Assembly (NCBI GenBank): GCA_964605155.1
Contig: CAZSAK010000012.1
Coordinates: 1-64,000, forward strand
Length of the DNA stretch: 64,000 bases
Direction: 5' to 3'
From: CAZSAK01 sp964605155
Lineage (GTDB): Bacteria > Pseudomonadota > Gammaproteobacteria > SZUA-140
Made by a program: the position numbers and the translations under genes. Below are positions 26,590-36,003 of the stretch, one piece after another (position 1 is the first letter of the stretch; each line of letters begins with the position of its first letter). The notes under the pieces are model-generated. The model searched no databases. It was not told the DNA's origin and saw only the letters and a program-made list of their open reading frames with translations.

Positions 26590-28008
26590 ATGGCAAAGAC
26601 CTATACCGCGGGTGTCAAGGATTACCGCGAAACCTACTGGATGCCCGACTACACCCCGTCGGATACAGATATCCTGGCGTGCTTCAAAGTCACGCCACAA
26701 CCCGGGGTCCCACGTGAGGAAGCTGCAGCCGCGGTAGCCGCCGAGTCATCGACCGGTACCTGGACAACGGTCTGGACCGACCTGTTGACGGACCTCGATT
26801 ATTACAAGGGACGCGCCTATGCGATTGAGGATGTACCTGGTGATGATGAATGTTTTTATGCCTTCATCGCCTATCCGATTGACCTGTTCGAAGAAGGTTC
26901 CGTCGTCAACGTATTCACTTCACTGGTCGGCAACGTATTCGGATTCAAGGCGCTGCGCAACCTGCGTCTCGAGGACGTTCGCTTCCCGATCGCCTATGTC
27001 AAAACCTGCGGTGGTCCGCCGAACGGCATACAGGTTGAACGTGACATCATGAATAAATATGGTCGTCCGCTGCTGGGTTGCACCATCAAACCCAAACTGG
27101 GCCTGTCTGCAAAAAACTATGGTCGTGCCGTCTATGAATGTCTGCGCGGCGGCCTGGACTTCACCAAGGATGATGAAAACGTCAATTCACAACCATTCAT
27201 GCGCTGGAATCATCGTTTTGATTTTGTCATGGAGGCCATTGAAAAGGCCGAGAGGGAGACGGGTGAACGCAAGGGTCATTACCTAAATGTAACAGCACCC
27301 ACACCGGAAGAGATGTACAGACGCGCAGAATATGCCAAGGAACTCGGCGCACCGATTATCATGCACGACTATATTACCGGAGGCTTCTGCGCCAACACAG
27401 GCCTGGCTAACTGGTGTCGTCAGAATGGCATGTTGCTGCATATTCACCGCGCCATGCATGCTGTGCTCGACAGGCATCCGCGTCACGGCATCCATTTCCG
27501 GGTACTGGCCAAGATCCTGCGTCTATCAGGTGGTGATCATCTCCACTCCGGCACCGTCGTCGGCAAGCTGGAAGGTGACCGCGAGGCGACACTGGGCTGG
27601 ATCGATATCATGCGCGACAGCTTCATCAAGGAAGACCGCAGCCGCGGTATCTTCTTCGATCAGGACTGGGGTTCCATGCCCGGAGTATTGCCGGTCGCAT
27701 CCGGTGGTATCCACGTATGGCATATGCCAGCGCTGGTCGCCATCTTCGGTGACGACTCCGTACTGCAATTCGGCGGCGGAACACTGGGTCACCCGTGGGG
27801 CAACGCAGCCGGTGCCGCGGCCAACCGTGTCTCGCTGGAAGCCTGTGTGGAGGCACGTAACCAGGGCCGTCAGATCGAGAAGGAAGGCAAGGAAATTCTC
27901 ACCGAGGCTGCCAAACACAGTCCGGAACTCAAGATGGCGATGGAAACCTGGAAAGAGATCAAGTTTGAATTCGATACGGTGGACAAACTGGACGTCGCCC
28001 ACAAGTAA
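26590..28008 (+). CDS. cbbL: RuBisCO large subunit, form IA
   Basis: 472 residues. Carboxylates ribulose 1,5-bisphosphate in the Calvin cycle. Active-site motifs are TIKPKLG (K167, K169), GGLDFTKDDE with the carbamylated Lys193 and metal ligands D195/E196, HIHRAMH, and loop-6 GTVVGKLEGDR with K326. The sequence is of the proteobacterial form IA type. The frame is open to TTG at 26584, but ATG at 26590 follows GAGGAG at good spacing. The adjacent cbbQ and cbbO and absence of carboxysome genes suggest the non-carboxysomal IAq class. Confidence 0.98.
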   Translation: MAKTYTAGVKDYRETYWMPDYTPSDTDILACFKVTPQPGVPREEAAAAVAAESSTGTWTTVWTDLLTDLDYYKGRAYAIEDVPGDDECFYAFIAYPIDLFEEGSVVNVFTSLVGNVFGFKALRNLRLEDVRFPIAYVKTCGGPPNGIQVERDIMNKYGRPLLGCTIKPKLGLSAKNYGRAVYECLRGGLDFTKDDENVNSQPFMRWNHRFDFVMEAIEKAERETGERKGHYLNVTAPTPEEMYRRAEYAKELGAPIIMHDYITGGFCANTGLANWCRQNGMLLHIHRAMHAVLDRHPRHGIHFRVLAKILRLSGGDHLHSGTVVGKLEGDREATLGWIDIMRDSFIKEDRSRGIFFDQDWGSMPGVLPVASGGIHVWHMPALVAIFGDDSVLQFGGGTLGHPWGNAAGAAANRVSLEACVEARNQGRQIEKEGKEILTEAAKHSPELKMAMETWKEIKFEFDTVDKLDVAHK

Positions 28009-28016
28009 CAGGCAGA

Positions 28017-28048
28017 CCATGCGCTGGTGCCTGAGTGCCAGCGCATGG
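28017..28048 (+). promoter_or_regulatory. intercistronic hairpin between cbbL and cbbS
   Basis: CCATGCGCTGG and CCAGCGCATGG form a perfect 11-base-pair stem with a 10-base loop starting 9 bases after the cbbL stop. No T run follows, so it is unlikely to be a simple terminator. It may protect the cbbL 3' end or adjust cbbL/cbbS transcript ratios. Confidence 0.55.
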
Positions 28049-28096
28049 ATACGACCATAACCTTTATTTACTGAAATCTATTTTGAGGATAACGAG

Positions 28097-28456
28097 ATGA
28101 GCACAATGCAAGACTACAGTTCAAGCCTGAGTGATCCGGCAAGCCGCAAGTTCGAGACCTTTTCATACCTGCCGGAGCTGGACAAGGATCAGATTCGCAA
28201 ACAGGTGGAATACATAGTGAACAAGGGCTGGAATCCGGCCATCGAACACACCGAGCCGGAAAACGCCTTCGATCACTACTGGTATATGTGGAAACTGCCA
28301 ATGTTCGGCGAGACCGATGTGGATACAATACTGAACGAGGCCGAGGCCTGTCACAAAGCACATCCGGACCATCACGTACGCCTGGTCGGTTACGACAATT
28401 ACAAACAGTCTCAGGGAACGGCCCTGGTAATCTTTCGTGGTCCCATCAAGGTCTGA
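28097..28456 (+). CDS. cbbS: RuBisCO small subunit, form IA
   Basis: 119 residues, pairs with CbbL in the L8S8 holoenzyme. Recognisable by ETFSYLPELDKDQIRKQVEYI, GWNPAIEH, and YWYMWKLPMFGETD (each part of the conserved small-subunit core). TTGAGGATAACGAG before the ATG supplies the ribosome binding site. It is separated from cbbL by 88 bases holding a strong hairpin and is followed by a terminator. Confidence 0.97.
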   Translation: MSTMQDYSSSLSDPASRKFETFSYLPELDKDQIRKQVEYIVNKGWNPAIEHTEPENAFDHYWYMWKLPMFGETDVDTILNEAEACHKAHPDHHVRLVGYDNYKQSQGTALVIFRGPIKV

Positions 28457-28478
28457 TAGGCCGACCGCGTGAGGACAG

Positions 28479-28515
28479 GCCCTTGACTGTTGTTCGCGGT
28501 CAGGGGCTTTTTTTT
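28479..28515 (+). terminator. intrinsic terminator after cbbS
   Basis: GCCCTTGAC pairs with GTCAGGGGC (nine pairs, one G-U) around an 11-base loop, followed by eight T residues. This is a good Rho-independent terminator placed inside the cbbLSQO cluster, so cbbQO are expected to be transcribed at a lower level by read-through or from a separate promoter. Confidence 0.8.
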
Positions 28516-28541
28516 ATCCGTAATGTTATAACCGATGGAAT

Positions 28542-29348
28542 ATGACTATGGACAATACTGAACAATACCGGATTCAAGAAGAACCCTATTATCTCCCTGT
28601 CGCCGACGAGGTAGAACTCTATAAAGCCGCATACGAAGCCCGCATGCCTATGATGCTGAAGGGACCGACCGGCTGCGGCAAAACACGCTTTGTGGAATAC
28701 ATGGCCTGGAAACTGCAACGGCCCTTGATTACCGTGGCGTGCAACGAGGACATGACGGCATCCGATCTGGTGGGCCGATATCTGCTGGATCCCGACGGCA
28801 CTCGCTGGCAGGACGGACCACTTACCACAGCGGCTCGACTCGGTGCAATCTGTTATCTGGACGAGGTCGTCGAGGCCAGGCAGGACACCACCGTTGTTAT
28901 CCATCCGCTTACCGATCATCGTCGCACGCTGCCACTTGAAAAAAAAGGTGAACTTGTCCATGCCCACGCTGATTTCCAGCTGGTGATATCCTACAATCCC
29001 GGCTATCAACATCTGATGAAGGATCTCAAACAATCCACCAAGCAACGTTTCGGTGCCCTGGACTTTGCCTATCCCGACATTGAGGTCGAAACGAAAGTCG
29101 TCAGCCATGAAACCGGGGTGGATGAGGACACTGCGAACAAACTGGTCCAGATTGCCCATCGGGCACGCAATCTGAAAGGGCATGGTCTGGATGAAGGTCT
29201 TTCGACGCGACTACTGGTCTATGCCGGTATCCTTATCAGCAAGGGCATCGATGCCAGAACGGCATGCATGATGACACTGGTAAGGCCCATCACCGATGAC
29301 CCGGATATGCGTGACACACTCGATGCGGCGGTCAGCACCTATTTCTAG
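28542..29348 (+). CDS. cbbQ: RuBisCO activase-type AAA+ ATPase CbbQ
   Basis: 268-residue MoxR-class AAA+ ATPase. Walker A GPTGCGKT lies near residue 40, Walker B ICYLDEV near 105, sensor I near SYNPGYQ, and a helical lid at the C-terminus. CbbQ hexamers act with CbbO to remodel inhibited RuBisCO by pulling off sugar-phosphate inhibitors. It follows cbbS after a terminator, and cbbO starts 15 bases downstream. A second ATG at 28548 is possible. Confidence 0.95.
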   Translation: MTMDNTEQYRIQEEPYYLPVADEVELYKAAYEARMPMMLKGPTGCGKTRFVEYMAWKLQRPLITVACNEDMTASDLVGRYLLDPDGTRWQDGPLTTAARLGAICYLDEVVEARQDTTVVIHPLTDHRRTLPLEKKGELVHAHADFQLVISYNPGYQHLMKDLKQSTKQRFGALDFAYPDIEVETKVVSHETGVDEDTANKLVQIAHRARNLKGHGLDEGLSTRLLVYAGILISKGIDARTACMMTLVRPITDDPDMRDTLDAAVSTYF

Positions 29349-29363
29349 CCAGTTGCCTGTCTG

Positions 29364-31715
29364 ATGACCGTCAAGCTAGATGATTACCGGGACTGGCTGG
29401 AGGAGACTGATCCACATATCCGGGACACCCTCGACGGCAGCTTTGCCGAAGCGGCGCGTGTCATGTCTTCCGCTGCACTCACCCATTATCTCGATGGCGC
29501 CCGGGCGTTGTGTGAACTCGGACGTGGCACAGACCTGGTCGTTTCATACCTGCAGGAAATGCCGACCGTCGCGAAGGAAGTGGGAGAAGATGTCATCAAG
29601 GACTGTTCCAGCGCCGCGATGAAACTCTCCTCGCTGGTCAGCGGGGAGATCATCAGCCTGATGTTCGCCAATCTGCCAGCCGCCGCCAGGCGGCTCGGTG
29701 ACGCTGAATTATTGCGCAGTTTTCTCAACCTCGTCCACCAGCTCGCCTCCAAGGCGCCCCGTGGACTGAGGCCCATGATGGCCCATCTTGATGACTTGTT
29801 CACCAAGCTGACGCTGGGCGGACTGCGGCGCTGGGCCATGTGGGGTGTACAGGCGCACGGACGTGATTTTGATGCTTTGAGCGCCTACTTCAATCTGGAG
29901 TCAGCCGATAGCCAGGCCATTCTTAACAGGGAAAGACGCGGCACCCTGTTTGTGGATCATCAACGCAAACTGGGTTTTTATCTGCGCGCGCTGTGGGGCA
30001 GGAATTTCTTCCTGCGGCCGACGTCGGGGGACTATGAAAGTCGTGAAGGATACAGACCCTACATAGAATACCAGATTATCCACTTACCCGACGCGTTTGA
30101 CAATGTCCACGATATACCCGGCAGTATATTGTACCGCGCCGCCGCCGCACACGCCGCCGCACATCTGGCGTATACACGGCAGGCCCTGTCGGCAGAGGCA
30201 CTCAATCCCGTACAGATGTTCTTCATCGGCATGATCGAGGATGCCCGCATCGAGTCGCTGGCGATTGCGGAATTTCCCGGGCTTAAACAGCTCTGGCTGC
30301 AGTTCCATCAGGCGCTGCTCGACGCAGATACGGACAACGCCAATCACACTGTAATTCGCCTGCTCCGGCAATGCGCACGTAGTCTTCTGGATAATAGGAT
30401 CACGGACGAAACAGACCCTCTCATCGGGGAGATCTGTGATGAGTTCCAGGCAAGGGTTGCACAACAAGCCCATGACAACAGGATAAGCTGGGAACTCGGT
30501 ATCGCTTTGTATAACCGGATCAAGAAGTCAGCGTCCTTGCCCTCCCTCAGGGAACTGGGATCCTCGCTGGCGCCGTACCGGGATGACAACCGCTTTAGCT
30601 GGTCGACCGAGGAACAGATATGGAATGAAGTCGAATATATCCCTGCAAGTCACCGACAGGTCAGACGCAACGTATCCATCATGGAAATGGTCAATGAACT
30701 CGATTGCGAACTTGCCGGCGACGATGCGGAGGAAATCTGGAACCTGGAGACTGAATTCTTTCGCGACGGCGATCCGGAAGATGTCAGTCTCAATCAGCTG
30801 GAGGGCAAGGAACCCGTCAGTCTGCCCTATCACTATCATGAATGGGATTATCAGGTTCAGTTACACCGTCCTGACTGGGTGACTGTACTGGAAAAGTCCC
30901 AGCCAAAGGGCGATCCCGGGGATATCGATGAGATCCTGACGGAATACAAGTTGCTCGCAAACCGCATCAGGCAGGTCATCAATGCCCTGCAGCCGAGAGG
31001 TTTGATACGCCAGCGTCACCAGGAAGACGGGGATGAAATCGACCTGAATGCGGCCATCAACGCCATGGTGACTCTACGTATGCATCAAATACCGGATCCC
31101 AGGGTCAATATTCGTCATATCCGCAACACCCGTGACCTTGCCGTACTGGTATTGCTCGATCTTTCCGAATCGACCAATGAGACCCTGTCAGGCAGCGACC
31201 GCCCGGTATTACAACTGGCTCGTGAAGCAACTGCCCTGCTCGCCTGGGCGATCGACCGTATAGGGGATCCCTTTGCCATCCATGGGTTCGCATCAGACGG
31301 ACGCCATGATGTGCAGTATTATCGTTTCAAGGATTTTGACTGGGCGTATGATGACCACGTCAAATCAAGGCTCGCAGGCATGCAGGGAGGTCTGTCTACC
31401 CGCATGGGCGGGGCACTGCGCCATGCGGGCAGCTACCTGTTGCAACAACCGCAACAGAAAAAACTGATCTTGCTGGTCTCGGATGGAGAACCCGCTGACA
31501 TCGATGAACGTGATCCACAATATCTGCGCCACGATACCAGGAAGGCTGTCGAAGAACTCACTACAAAAGGTGTTCTCACTTACTGCCTGACACTTGATCC
31601 GGATGCTGATGATTATGTATCACGAATCTTCGGCACCAATGCCTATACCGTAGTCGACAATGTACAGCGTTTGCCGGAACGATTACCGTCACTTTTCATG
31701 ACACTGACTAAATAA
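29364..31715 (+). CDS. cbbO: RuBisCO activase adaptor CbbO (VWA protein)
   Basis: 783 residues, helical N-terminal and middle regions with a C-terminal von Willebrand A domain starting at about 590. The MIDAS metal site shows DLSES followed later by TRMGGALRH and LLVSDGEPAD. In the known CbbQO system the VWA domain recognises RuBisCO and recruits the CbbQ ATPase. Length and order (cbbQ then cbbO) fit the family. It ends the operon. Confidence 0.94.
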   Translation: MTVKLDDYRDWLEETDPHIRDTLDGSFAEAARVMSSAALTHYLDGARALCELGRGTDLVVSYLQEMPTVAKEVGEDVIKDCSSAAMKLSSLVSGEIISLMFANLPAAARRLGDAELLRSFLNLVHQLASKAPRGLRPMMAHLDDLFTKLTLGGLRRWAMWGVQAHGRDFDALSAYFNLESADSQAILNRERRGTLFVDHQRKLGFYLRALWGRNFFLRPTSGDYESREGYRPYIEYQIIHLPDAFDNVHDIPGSILYRAAAAHAAAHLAYTRQALSAEALNPVQMFFIGMIEDARIESLAIAEFPGLKQLWLQFHQALLDADTDNANHTVIRLLRQCARSLLDNRITDETDPLIGEICDEFQARVAQQAHDNRISWELGIALYNRIKKSASLPSLRELGSSLAPYRDDNRFSWSTEEQIWNEVEYIPASHRQVRRNVSIMEMVNELDCELAGDDAEEIWNLETEFFRDGDPEDVSLNQLEGKEPVSLPYHYHEWDYQVQLHRPDWVTVLEKSQPKGDPGDIDEILTEYKLLANRIRQVINALQPRGLIRQRHQEDGDEIDLNAAINAMVTLRMHQIPDPRVNIRHIRNTRDLAVLVLLDLSESTNETLSGSDRPVLQLAREATALLAWAIDRIGDPFAIHGFASDGRHDVQYYRFKDFDWAYDDHVKSRLAGMQGGLSTRMGGALRHAGSYLLQQPQQKKLILLVSDGEPADIDERDPQYLRHDTRKAVEELTTKGVLTYCLTLDPDADDYVSRIFGTNAYTVVDNVQRLPERLPSLFMTLTK

Positions 31716-31763
31716 AGTTACTGCCTTTATTGCAAGTTTCACATTGATTAGTCCAGATAAAGT

Positions 31764-31775
31764 TATGTTAACATA
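31764..31775. repeat. perfect 12-base palindrome
   Basis: TATGTTAACATA lies in the AT-rich leader between cbbO and the small gene at 31958. It might be a regulator site for the small gene, but no family is assigned. The rest of this 240-base gap shows no gene. Confidence 0.3.
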
Positions 31776-31957
31776 CAAAAAATTATTGCGATTTATTCTG
31801 GAATGGAGTATATAAAAGTCGCCTGCGCCATTTTTTGCGGCATCTGGCATAGTGTTTTATGAGTCTTTTGATGTGTGGACTGATTCAATAATCAGCAAAA
31901 CAAGAGATTGGACCCCACAACTGTTGTTATTAACTTAGCATGTAAAAGGGGGCGGAT

Positions 31958-32182
31958 ATGAAAGCGAAATTTGTCAAAGGGATGTTGGCCGGTGCCGTCG
32001 TTGCCTTTCCTCTTGGAATCAATTTCGGCAAGGACATGCCATTAATGAGCAACCCGTTTCAGGCCAAGCCTGATATCGCCGACAGGGTTATCGAAAGGAC
32101 CAATTCCTTGATTGAAGATACCAAGGGAATGATACACGCAGCCACGGAACCCTCGGAAGACCAGCTCAAGAATAATAAATAG
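31958..32182 (+). CDS. small hypothetical protein with N-terminal hydrophobic segment
   Basis: 74 residues preceded by AGGGGGCGGAT, a strong ribosome binding site, which makes it a likely real gene. Residues 4-24 (KFVKGMLAGAVVAFPLGINFG in part: GMLAGAVVAFPLG) form a hydrophobic stretch that may be a signal or membrane anchor. The rest is charged and helical (ERTNSLIEDTKGMIH). I do not recognise the family. It stands alone, downstream of cbbO with its own long leader. Confidence 0.6.
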   Translation: MKAKFVKGMLAGAVVAFPLGINFGKDMPLMSNPFQAKPDIADRVIERTNSLIEDTKGMIHAATEPSEDQLKNNK

Positions 32183-32241
32183 GCGATCATTGGCAGAGAG
32201 CGGACTGCGAGTGACGATACAGTGGTCACCTTACCGCAGTA

Positions 32242-32604
32242 TTACTCGATAGCGCCCACCTGATCCAGATATTTCCTTACCGCCATATACAGCAAACTGT
32301 TTTTGTCGCGGTACGAATAATCGAACAGGATCCCGATGCGGTAATCACCGTGCGAATCGGGATCATCCTCACACCATGTGACGGTGCCGGTAACGCTGAC
32401 ACCGTGATCGTCTTCCTCGTAAGTAATCACCACAGTCCTGCCGGGATCCAGATAACACTGGGTCTCAACGCCGATCCCGGACAAGGAAATATTGAAGACA
32501 TTCTCTACCTCAATCAGTTCATCGCTGGCTTCAAGTGTGAAGGTGCCTTCACACTCACTCATATGCAATTCCTTGCGCTCATCTTGCCTTCTGTCAGAAA
32601 CCAC
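32242..32604 (-). CDS. PilZ domain protein (c-di-GMP receptor type)
   Basis: 120 residues carrying the two PilZ c-di-GMP-binding motifs, SDRRQDER (RxxxR) at the N-terminus and NISLSGIG (D/NxSxxG) near residue 40. The open frame extends to 32655, but a GTG at 32604 has AAGGAG 7 bases upstream and gives the usual start just before the RxxxR motif. It is a stand-alone PilZ effector; partners are unknown. It is divergent from the double-receiver gene at 32807. Confidence 0.82.
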   Translation of the reverse strand: MVSDRRQDERKELHMSECEGTFTLEASDELIEVENVFNISLSGIGVETQCYLDPGRTVVITYEEDDHGVSVTGTVTWCEDDPDSHGDYRIGILFDYSYRDKNSLLYMAVRKYLDQVGAIE

Positions 32605-32806
32605 TCTGAATCTCCTTGTTTTTACAAACCCGCAGGGGTTCCTGTTGACCCGCAAATGAAGATGATCGACGGTCGCTCTTGCGTTCGATATTTATTATAT
32701 ATAACAGTCAGTTAATCAAAACTATTCAAGACAATATGCCAGTCTGACGATGATATATATCGACACATTTTGCATAACTATAATCCCGAATCCTGATGAA
32801 GTTGTT

Positions 32807-33616
32807 ATGATCGATAAATCACTCCTGGTCGTCGATGACGACGAAAACAACCGCAATATCCTCTGTCGCCGTCTTGAAAAAGAGGGTTATATGGTCACTG
32901 ATGCAAGCAGTGCGGTAGAGGCTCTCAACATCCTGCGTTTTGAAAAGTTCGATATGGCATTGCTTGATTTCATGTTGCCGGGCATGGACGGTTATGAATT
33001 ATTACTAAGGATAAAGGCGGACTCCAATGCCCTCGATACAGCGGTCATCATGATCTCGGCTGTCAGTGATAAAGACTCTATTATCAACTGCTTAAGACTT
33101 GGCGCTAGTGATTATCTGCTCAAGCCCTATAATATGGAGATCGTCAAAGCCAGGATCCGGCGGTGCCTGGGTACGTGGCGCGGTATCAATAATGAACGAA
33201 TCTGGCAGGCTGATATGCAAAATTCCAATGTGTTGATTGTCGAGGATGATGAATTCAACCGCGATCTTCTCGAGAGGCGTATCAAACAAAGCGGCTTCAA
33301 TGCAAGTTGCGCAAAAGACGGCAGAGAGGCGCTAGAAATACTCGAAAACGAGAAATTTGATCTGATGCTGCTCGATCTCATGATGCCGGGCATAGATGGC
33401 ATTGAGGTTCTAAAACAGGTAAAGGTGAACAAGAAATACGCCGGGTTACCTGTCATTATGGTATCTGCCCTGGACGACTCTGAAAGCATTGCCGCCTGCA
33501 TGCAACACGGTGCGACGGATTACATTACCAAGCCATTCAATGCGGTGCTGCTACGGGCACGCATCGAATCCGTGCTCAAGGAAAAACTGTTGAAGGAATC
33601 CAACTACGAAGATTAG
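32807..33616 (+). CDS. tandem receiver-domain response regulator without output domain
   Basis: 269 residues consisting of two CheY-like receiver domains, about 4-120 and 140-260. Each has the acidic pair (VVDDDE, VEDDE), the phospho-acceptor Asp (MALLDFMLPG, MLLDLMMPG) and the C-terminal Lys (LKPY, TKPF). No DNA-binding, GGDEF or kinase domain follows, so it must act through protein contacts. ATG at 32807 is chosen over the earlier 32750 start because the receiver fold begins at once. The neighbouring PilZ gene hints at c-di-GMP or motility signalling. Confidence 0.85.
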   Translation: MIDKSLLVVDDDENNRNILCRRLEKEGYMVTDASSAVEALNILRFEKFDMALLDFMLPGMDGYELLLRIKADSNALDTAVIMISAVSDKDSIINCLRLGASDYLLKPYNMEIVKARIRRCLGTWRGINNERIWQADMQNSNVLIVEDDEFNRDLLERRIKQSGFNASCAKDGREALEILENEKFDLMLLDLMMPGIDGIEVLKQVKVNKKYAGLPVIMVSALDDSESIAACMQHGATDYITKPFNAVLLRARIESVLKEKLLKESNYED

Positions 33617-33650
33617 AACCGTCGCCTCAACCTATACCTGACCGGCAATC

Positions 33651-33833
33651 TCAGGTCATCGAAATCAGCAACAGCACGAACAGCACCACGATACCTATGG
33701 GTATCAAAACACCTCGCCAGTCCTTATGCTCGGCCCGTCTGCTTTGTTCCAATGCTGCCTTGAGTCCGGGACGAAACAATAAAATCAATATTAACGCCAG
33801 GACACCCAGCAGGATTTTTTCCCATAGCTCCAT
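33651..33833 (-). CDS. small two-helix membrane protein
   Basis: 60 residues with two hydrophobic segments (about 5-22 and 43-59) and a charged loop (EQSRRAEHKDWRG). The pattern of a short two-helix inner-membrane protein is convincing, but no function is known to me. It is 80 bases downstream of amtB on the same strand and may share its transcript. Confidence 0.6.
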   Translation of the reverse strand: MELWEKILLGVLALILILLFRPGLKAALEQSRRAEHKDWRGVLIPIGIVVLFVLLLISMT

Positions 33834-33913
33834 GCAGGTTTACTTCTTTATCCAGGACAAGCTGCGGCGGATCGGCAATGGTACTGAGTGCGTAATCATC
33901 GAATCCGGTGCCG

Positions 33914-35230
33914 TTATATGTTGTAGCCCGTTTCGTCGTGCAACACCAGATCGAGCCCCTCGGTCTCCTGCTCCCTGGTAACACGCAGGCCTATCGTTGC
34001 ATCAATGATCTTGAAGATCAACAGGGTCAACACTCCGCACCACACTATGGTAGCCACAACACCGACCAGCTGATAAGTTAGTTGCCCTGCGATGGAGACA
34101 CCCTCCGCCAGACCCAGCCCCCCAAGCGCCGTGGCTGCGAATACCCCTGTCAACAGGGTCCCGATAATACCGCCGATACCATGGACGGGAAATACATCGA
34201 GTGAATCGTCGATATAAAACCTACGCTTGACCAATTGGGTTGCAAAGAAACACACAACACCAGCCGTACCGCCAATAATGACGCCGCCAAGCGGCCCGAC
34301 AAAACCGGAAGCCGGGGTGATGGTCCCCAGTCCGGCCACCATGCCGGTCACGATACCCAACACACTGGGTTTGCCATGTCGCAGCCACTCGCAGACCATC
34401 CAGGTCAGTGACCCGGTTGCCGCACCTAGATGGGTCACCAGCATTGCCATGCCCGCAGTGCCATCTGCCGCCAATGCACTGCCTGCATTGAATCCAAACC
34501 AGCCGACCCACAACATACAGGCGCCCGTCACGGTCATTGTCAGGTTGTGGGGCGGCATCGCTGTATTGGGAAATCCGTGGCGCTTGCCGAGTAACAGTGC
34601 AGCCACCAAGGCCGCGACACCCGCATTGATATGAACAACGGTTCCACCTGCAAAATCCATCACACCCAAATCACCCAGCCAGCCGCCTCCCCATACCCAG
34701 TGGCATACAGGGGCATAGACGAAGGTCAGCCACAATACGCTGAACCACAGCACCGCACTGAATTTCATGCGTTCCGCAAATCCACCCACGACAAGCGCCG
34801 GCGTGATAATGGCAAATGTCAGCTGGAACATGGCAAACACTGTTTCCGGTATATCCCCGCTGAGGCTGTCCAGGCCTACGCCCGAGAAGAATGCCTTGTC
34901 AAGACCTCCAATGAACATGTGCATGCTGCCGCCGTCACCAAAGGACAAGCTATAGGCATAGGCAAACCACACCAGCGACATCAGACAGGTAATCGCAAAA
35001 CATTGCATCAACACCGACAACACGTTCTTGTTACGTACCAGGCCCGCGTAAAATAATGCAAGGCCAGGGATCGTCATAAATAATACCAGTACAGTAGATG
35101 TCAGCATCCAGGCGGTATTCGCCATGTTCAGCACGGCCCCGGTTTCGGCCGAGGCTCCGTTTGAACACAAGATCGCCGGGATGATTAGCATGATACGGGC
35201 TATCCTATTATTTCTTGTTGCACTCGCCAT
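33914..35230 (-). CDS. amtB: ammonium transporter
   Basis: 438 residues with an N-terminal signal-like helix and eleven membrane segments of the Amt family. Signatures include GLALFYAGLVRNKN, FAGGTVVHINAGVAAL (with the pore His) and FPVHGIGGIIGT (second pore His). It is preceded by AAGGGGG 8 bases before the ATG. glnK lies 26 bases upstream, the classical glnK-amtB pair in which the PII protein blocks the channel when nitrogen is ample. Confidence 0.96.
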   Translation of the reverse strand: MASATRNNRIARIMLIIPAILCSNGASAETGAVLNMANTAWMLTSTVLVLFMTIPGLALFYAGLVRNKNVLSVLMQCFAITCLMSLVWFAYAYSLSFGDGGSMHMFIGGLDKAFFSGVGLDSLSGDIPETVFAMFQLTFAIITPALVVGGFAERMKFSAVLWFSVLWLTFVYAPVCHWVWGGGWLGDLGVMDFAGGTVVHINAGVAALVAALLLGKRHGFPNTAMPPHNLTMTVTGACMLWVGWFGFNAGSALAADGTAGMAMLVTHLGAATGSLTWMVCEWLRHGKPSVLGIVTGMVAGLGTITPASGFVGPLGGVIIGGTAGVVCFFATQLVKRRFYIDDSLDVFPVHGIGGIIGTLLTGVFAATALGGLGLAEGVSIAGQLTYQLVGVVATIVWCGVLTLLIFKIIDATIGLRVTREQETEGLDLVLHDETGYNI

Positions 35231-35256
35231 TGTTTTATCCCCCTTATTTTTGGGCT

Positions 35257-35595
35257 TTAAAGCGCTTCAGGACCCGTTTCCCCCGTGCGAATCCTTACGA
35301 CCTGCTGCAGGTCATAAACGAAAATTTTCCCGTCTCCGATCTTGCCGGTATTGGCCGCATTTGAAATCGCCTCGATGACCTGATCCACCCTGTCATCATC
35401 AACAGCCACGTCGAGCTTGACCTTGGGTACGAAATCGATCTTGTATTCCGCACCACGGTATAACTCGGTATGACCCTTTTGACGGCCAAAGCCTTTAACC
35501 TCCGTAACCGTCATGCCCTGAATCCCGATCTCGGAAAGCGCCTCACGCACGTCATCGAGTTTAAATGGCTTGATTATAGCCGTTAACTGTTTCAT
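35257..35595 (-). CDS. glnK: nitrogen regulatory protein PII (GlnK)
   Basis: 112-residue PII trimer subunit. The T-loop has RGAEYKIDFVPK, with Tyr51 available for uridylylation; the B-loop is TGKIGDGKIFV; and the C-terminal signature VRIRTGETG is intact. AGGAGG precedes the ATG. Pairing with amtB identifies it as the GlnK paralogue that controls ammonium uptake. Confidence 0.95.
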   Translation of the reverse strand: MKQLTAIIKPFKLDDVREALSEIGIQGMTVTEVKGFGRQKGHTELYRGAEYKIDFVPKVKLDVAVDDDRVDQVIEAISNAANTGKIGDGKIFVYDLQQVVRIRTGETGPEAL

Positions 35596-36003
35596 TTATT
35601 CCTCCTGTCGGATAAATCTCTGCTTGCAGACCCCGTAAAACATCAAACTCAACGAAGTATATCGGATTTGCTACGTCGTGCTGCTGAGTAAGGGTGGAGC
35701 TGAAAACCGGCATGGTAACTATTTTATACATTGTTCCCGCCATTCGTGATGGTGATACTCCTCAACCTTCATCCGTATGTCAATAGTCTGGTCACAATCA
35801 TCCCCGTCAATCCCAGAAAATGGAATATTAGAACATCAACAATTACTTGCGCTGGGCAATGAAATGATTAATGATTAGTGTCACATTGATTTACTATTGA
35901 TACATTAAACGGTAAACACTACGTACACACCCATGAACGGGTGACAAATGCGTCCTAATCAATTACCTTTATCAAGTCCACTTAAAACGGAGATTTTCAA
36001 GCC
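35596..36003. other. intergenic region, divergent glnK and lipoprotein genes
   Basis: About 400 non-coding bases. A -10-like TATACT on the minus strand about 60 bases before glnK is the best promoter hint. A sigma-54-like GCACG/TAGC pair near 35680 has the wrong spacing. A short hairpin CACCC/GGGTG occurs near 35930-35945 upstream of the lipoprotein. No gene is seen. Confidence 0.4.

Noticed and set aside
35660..35700. Possible sigma-54 promoter before glnK
   Set aside because: GCACG and TAGC elements are present on the minus strand but the spacing is one base off and both elements have mismatches.
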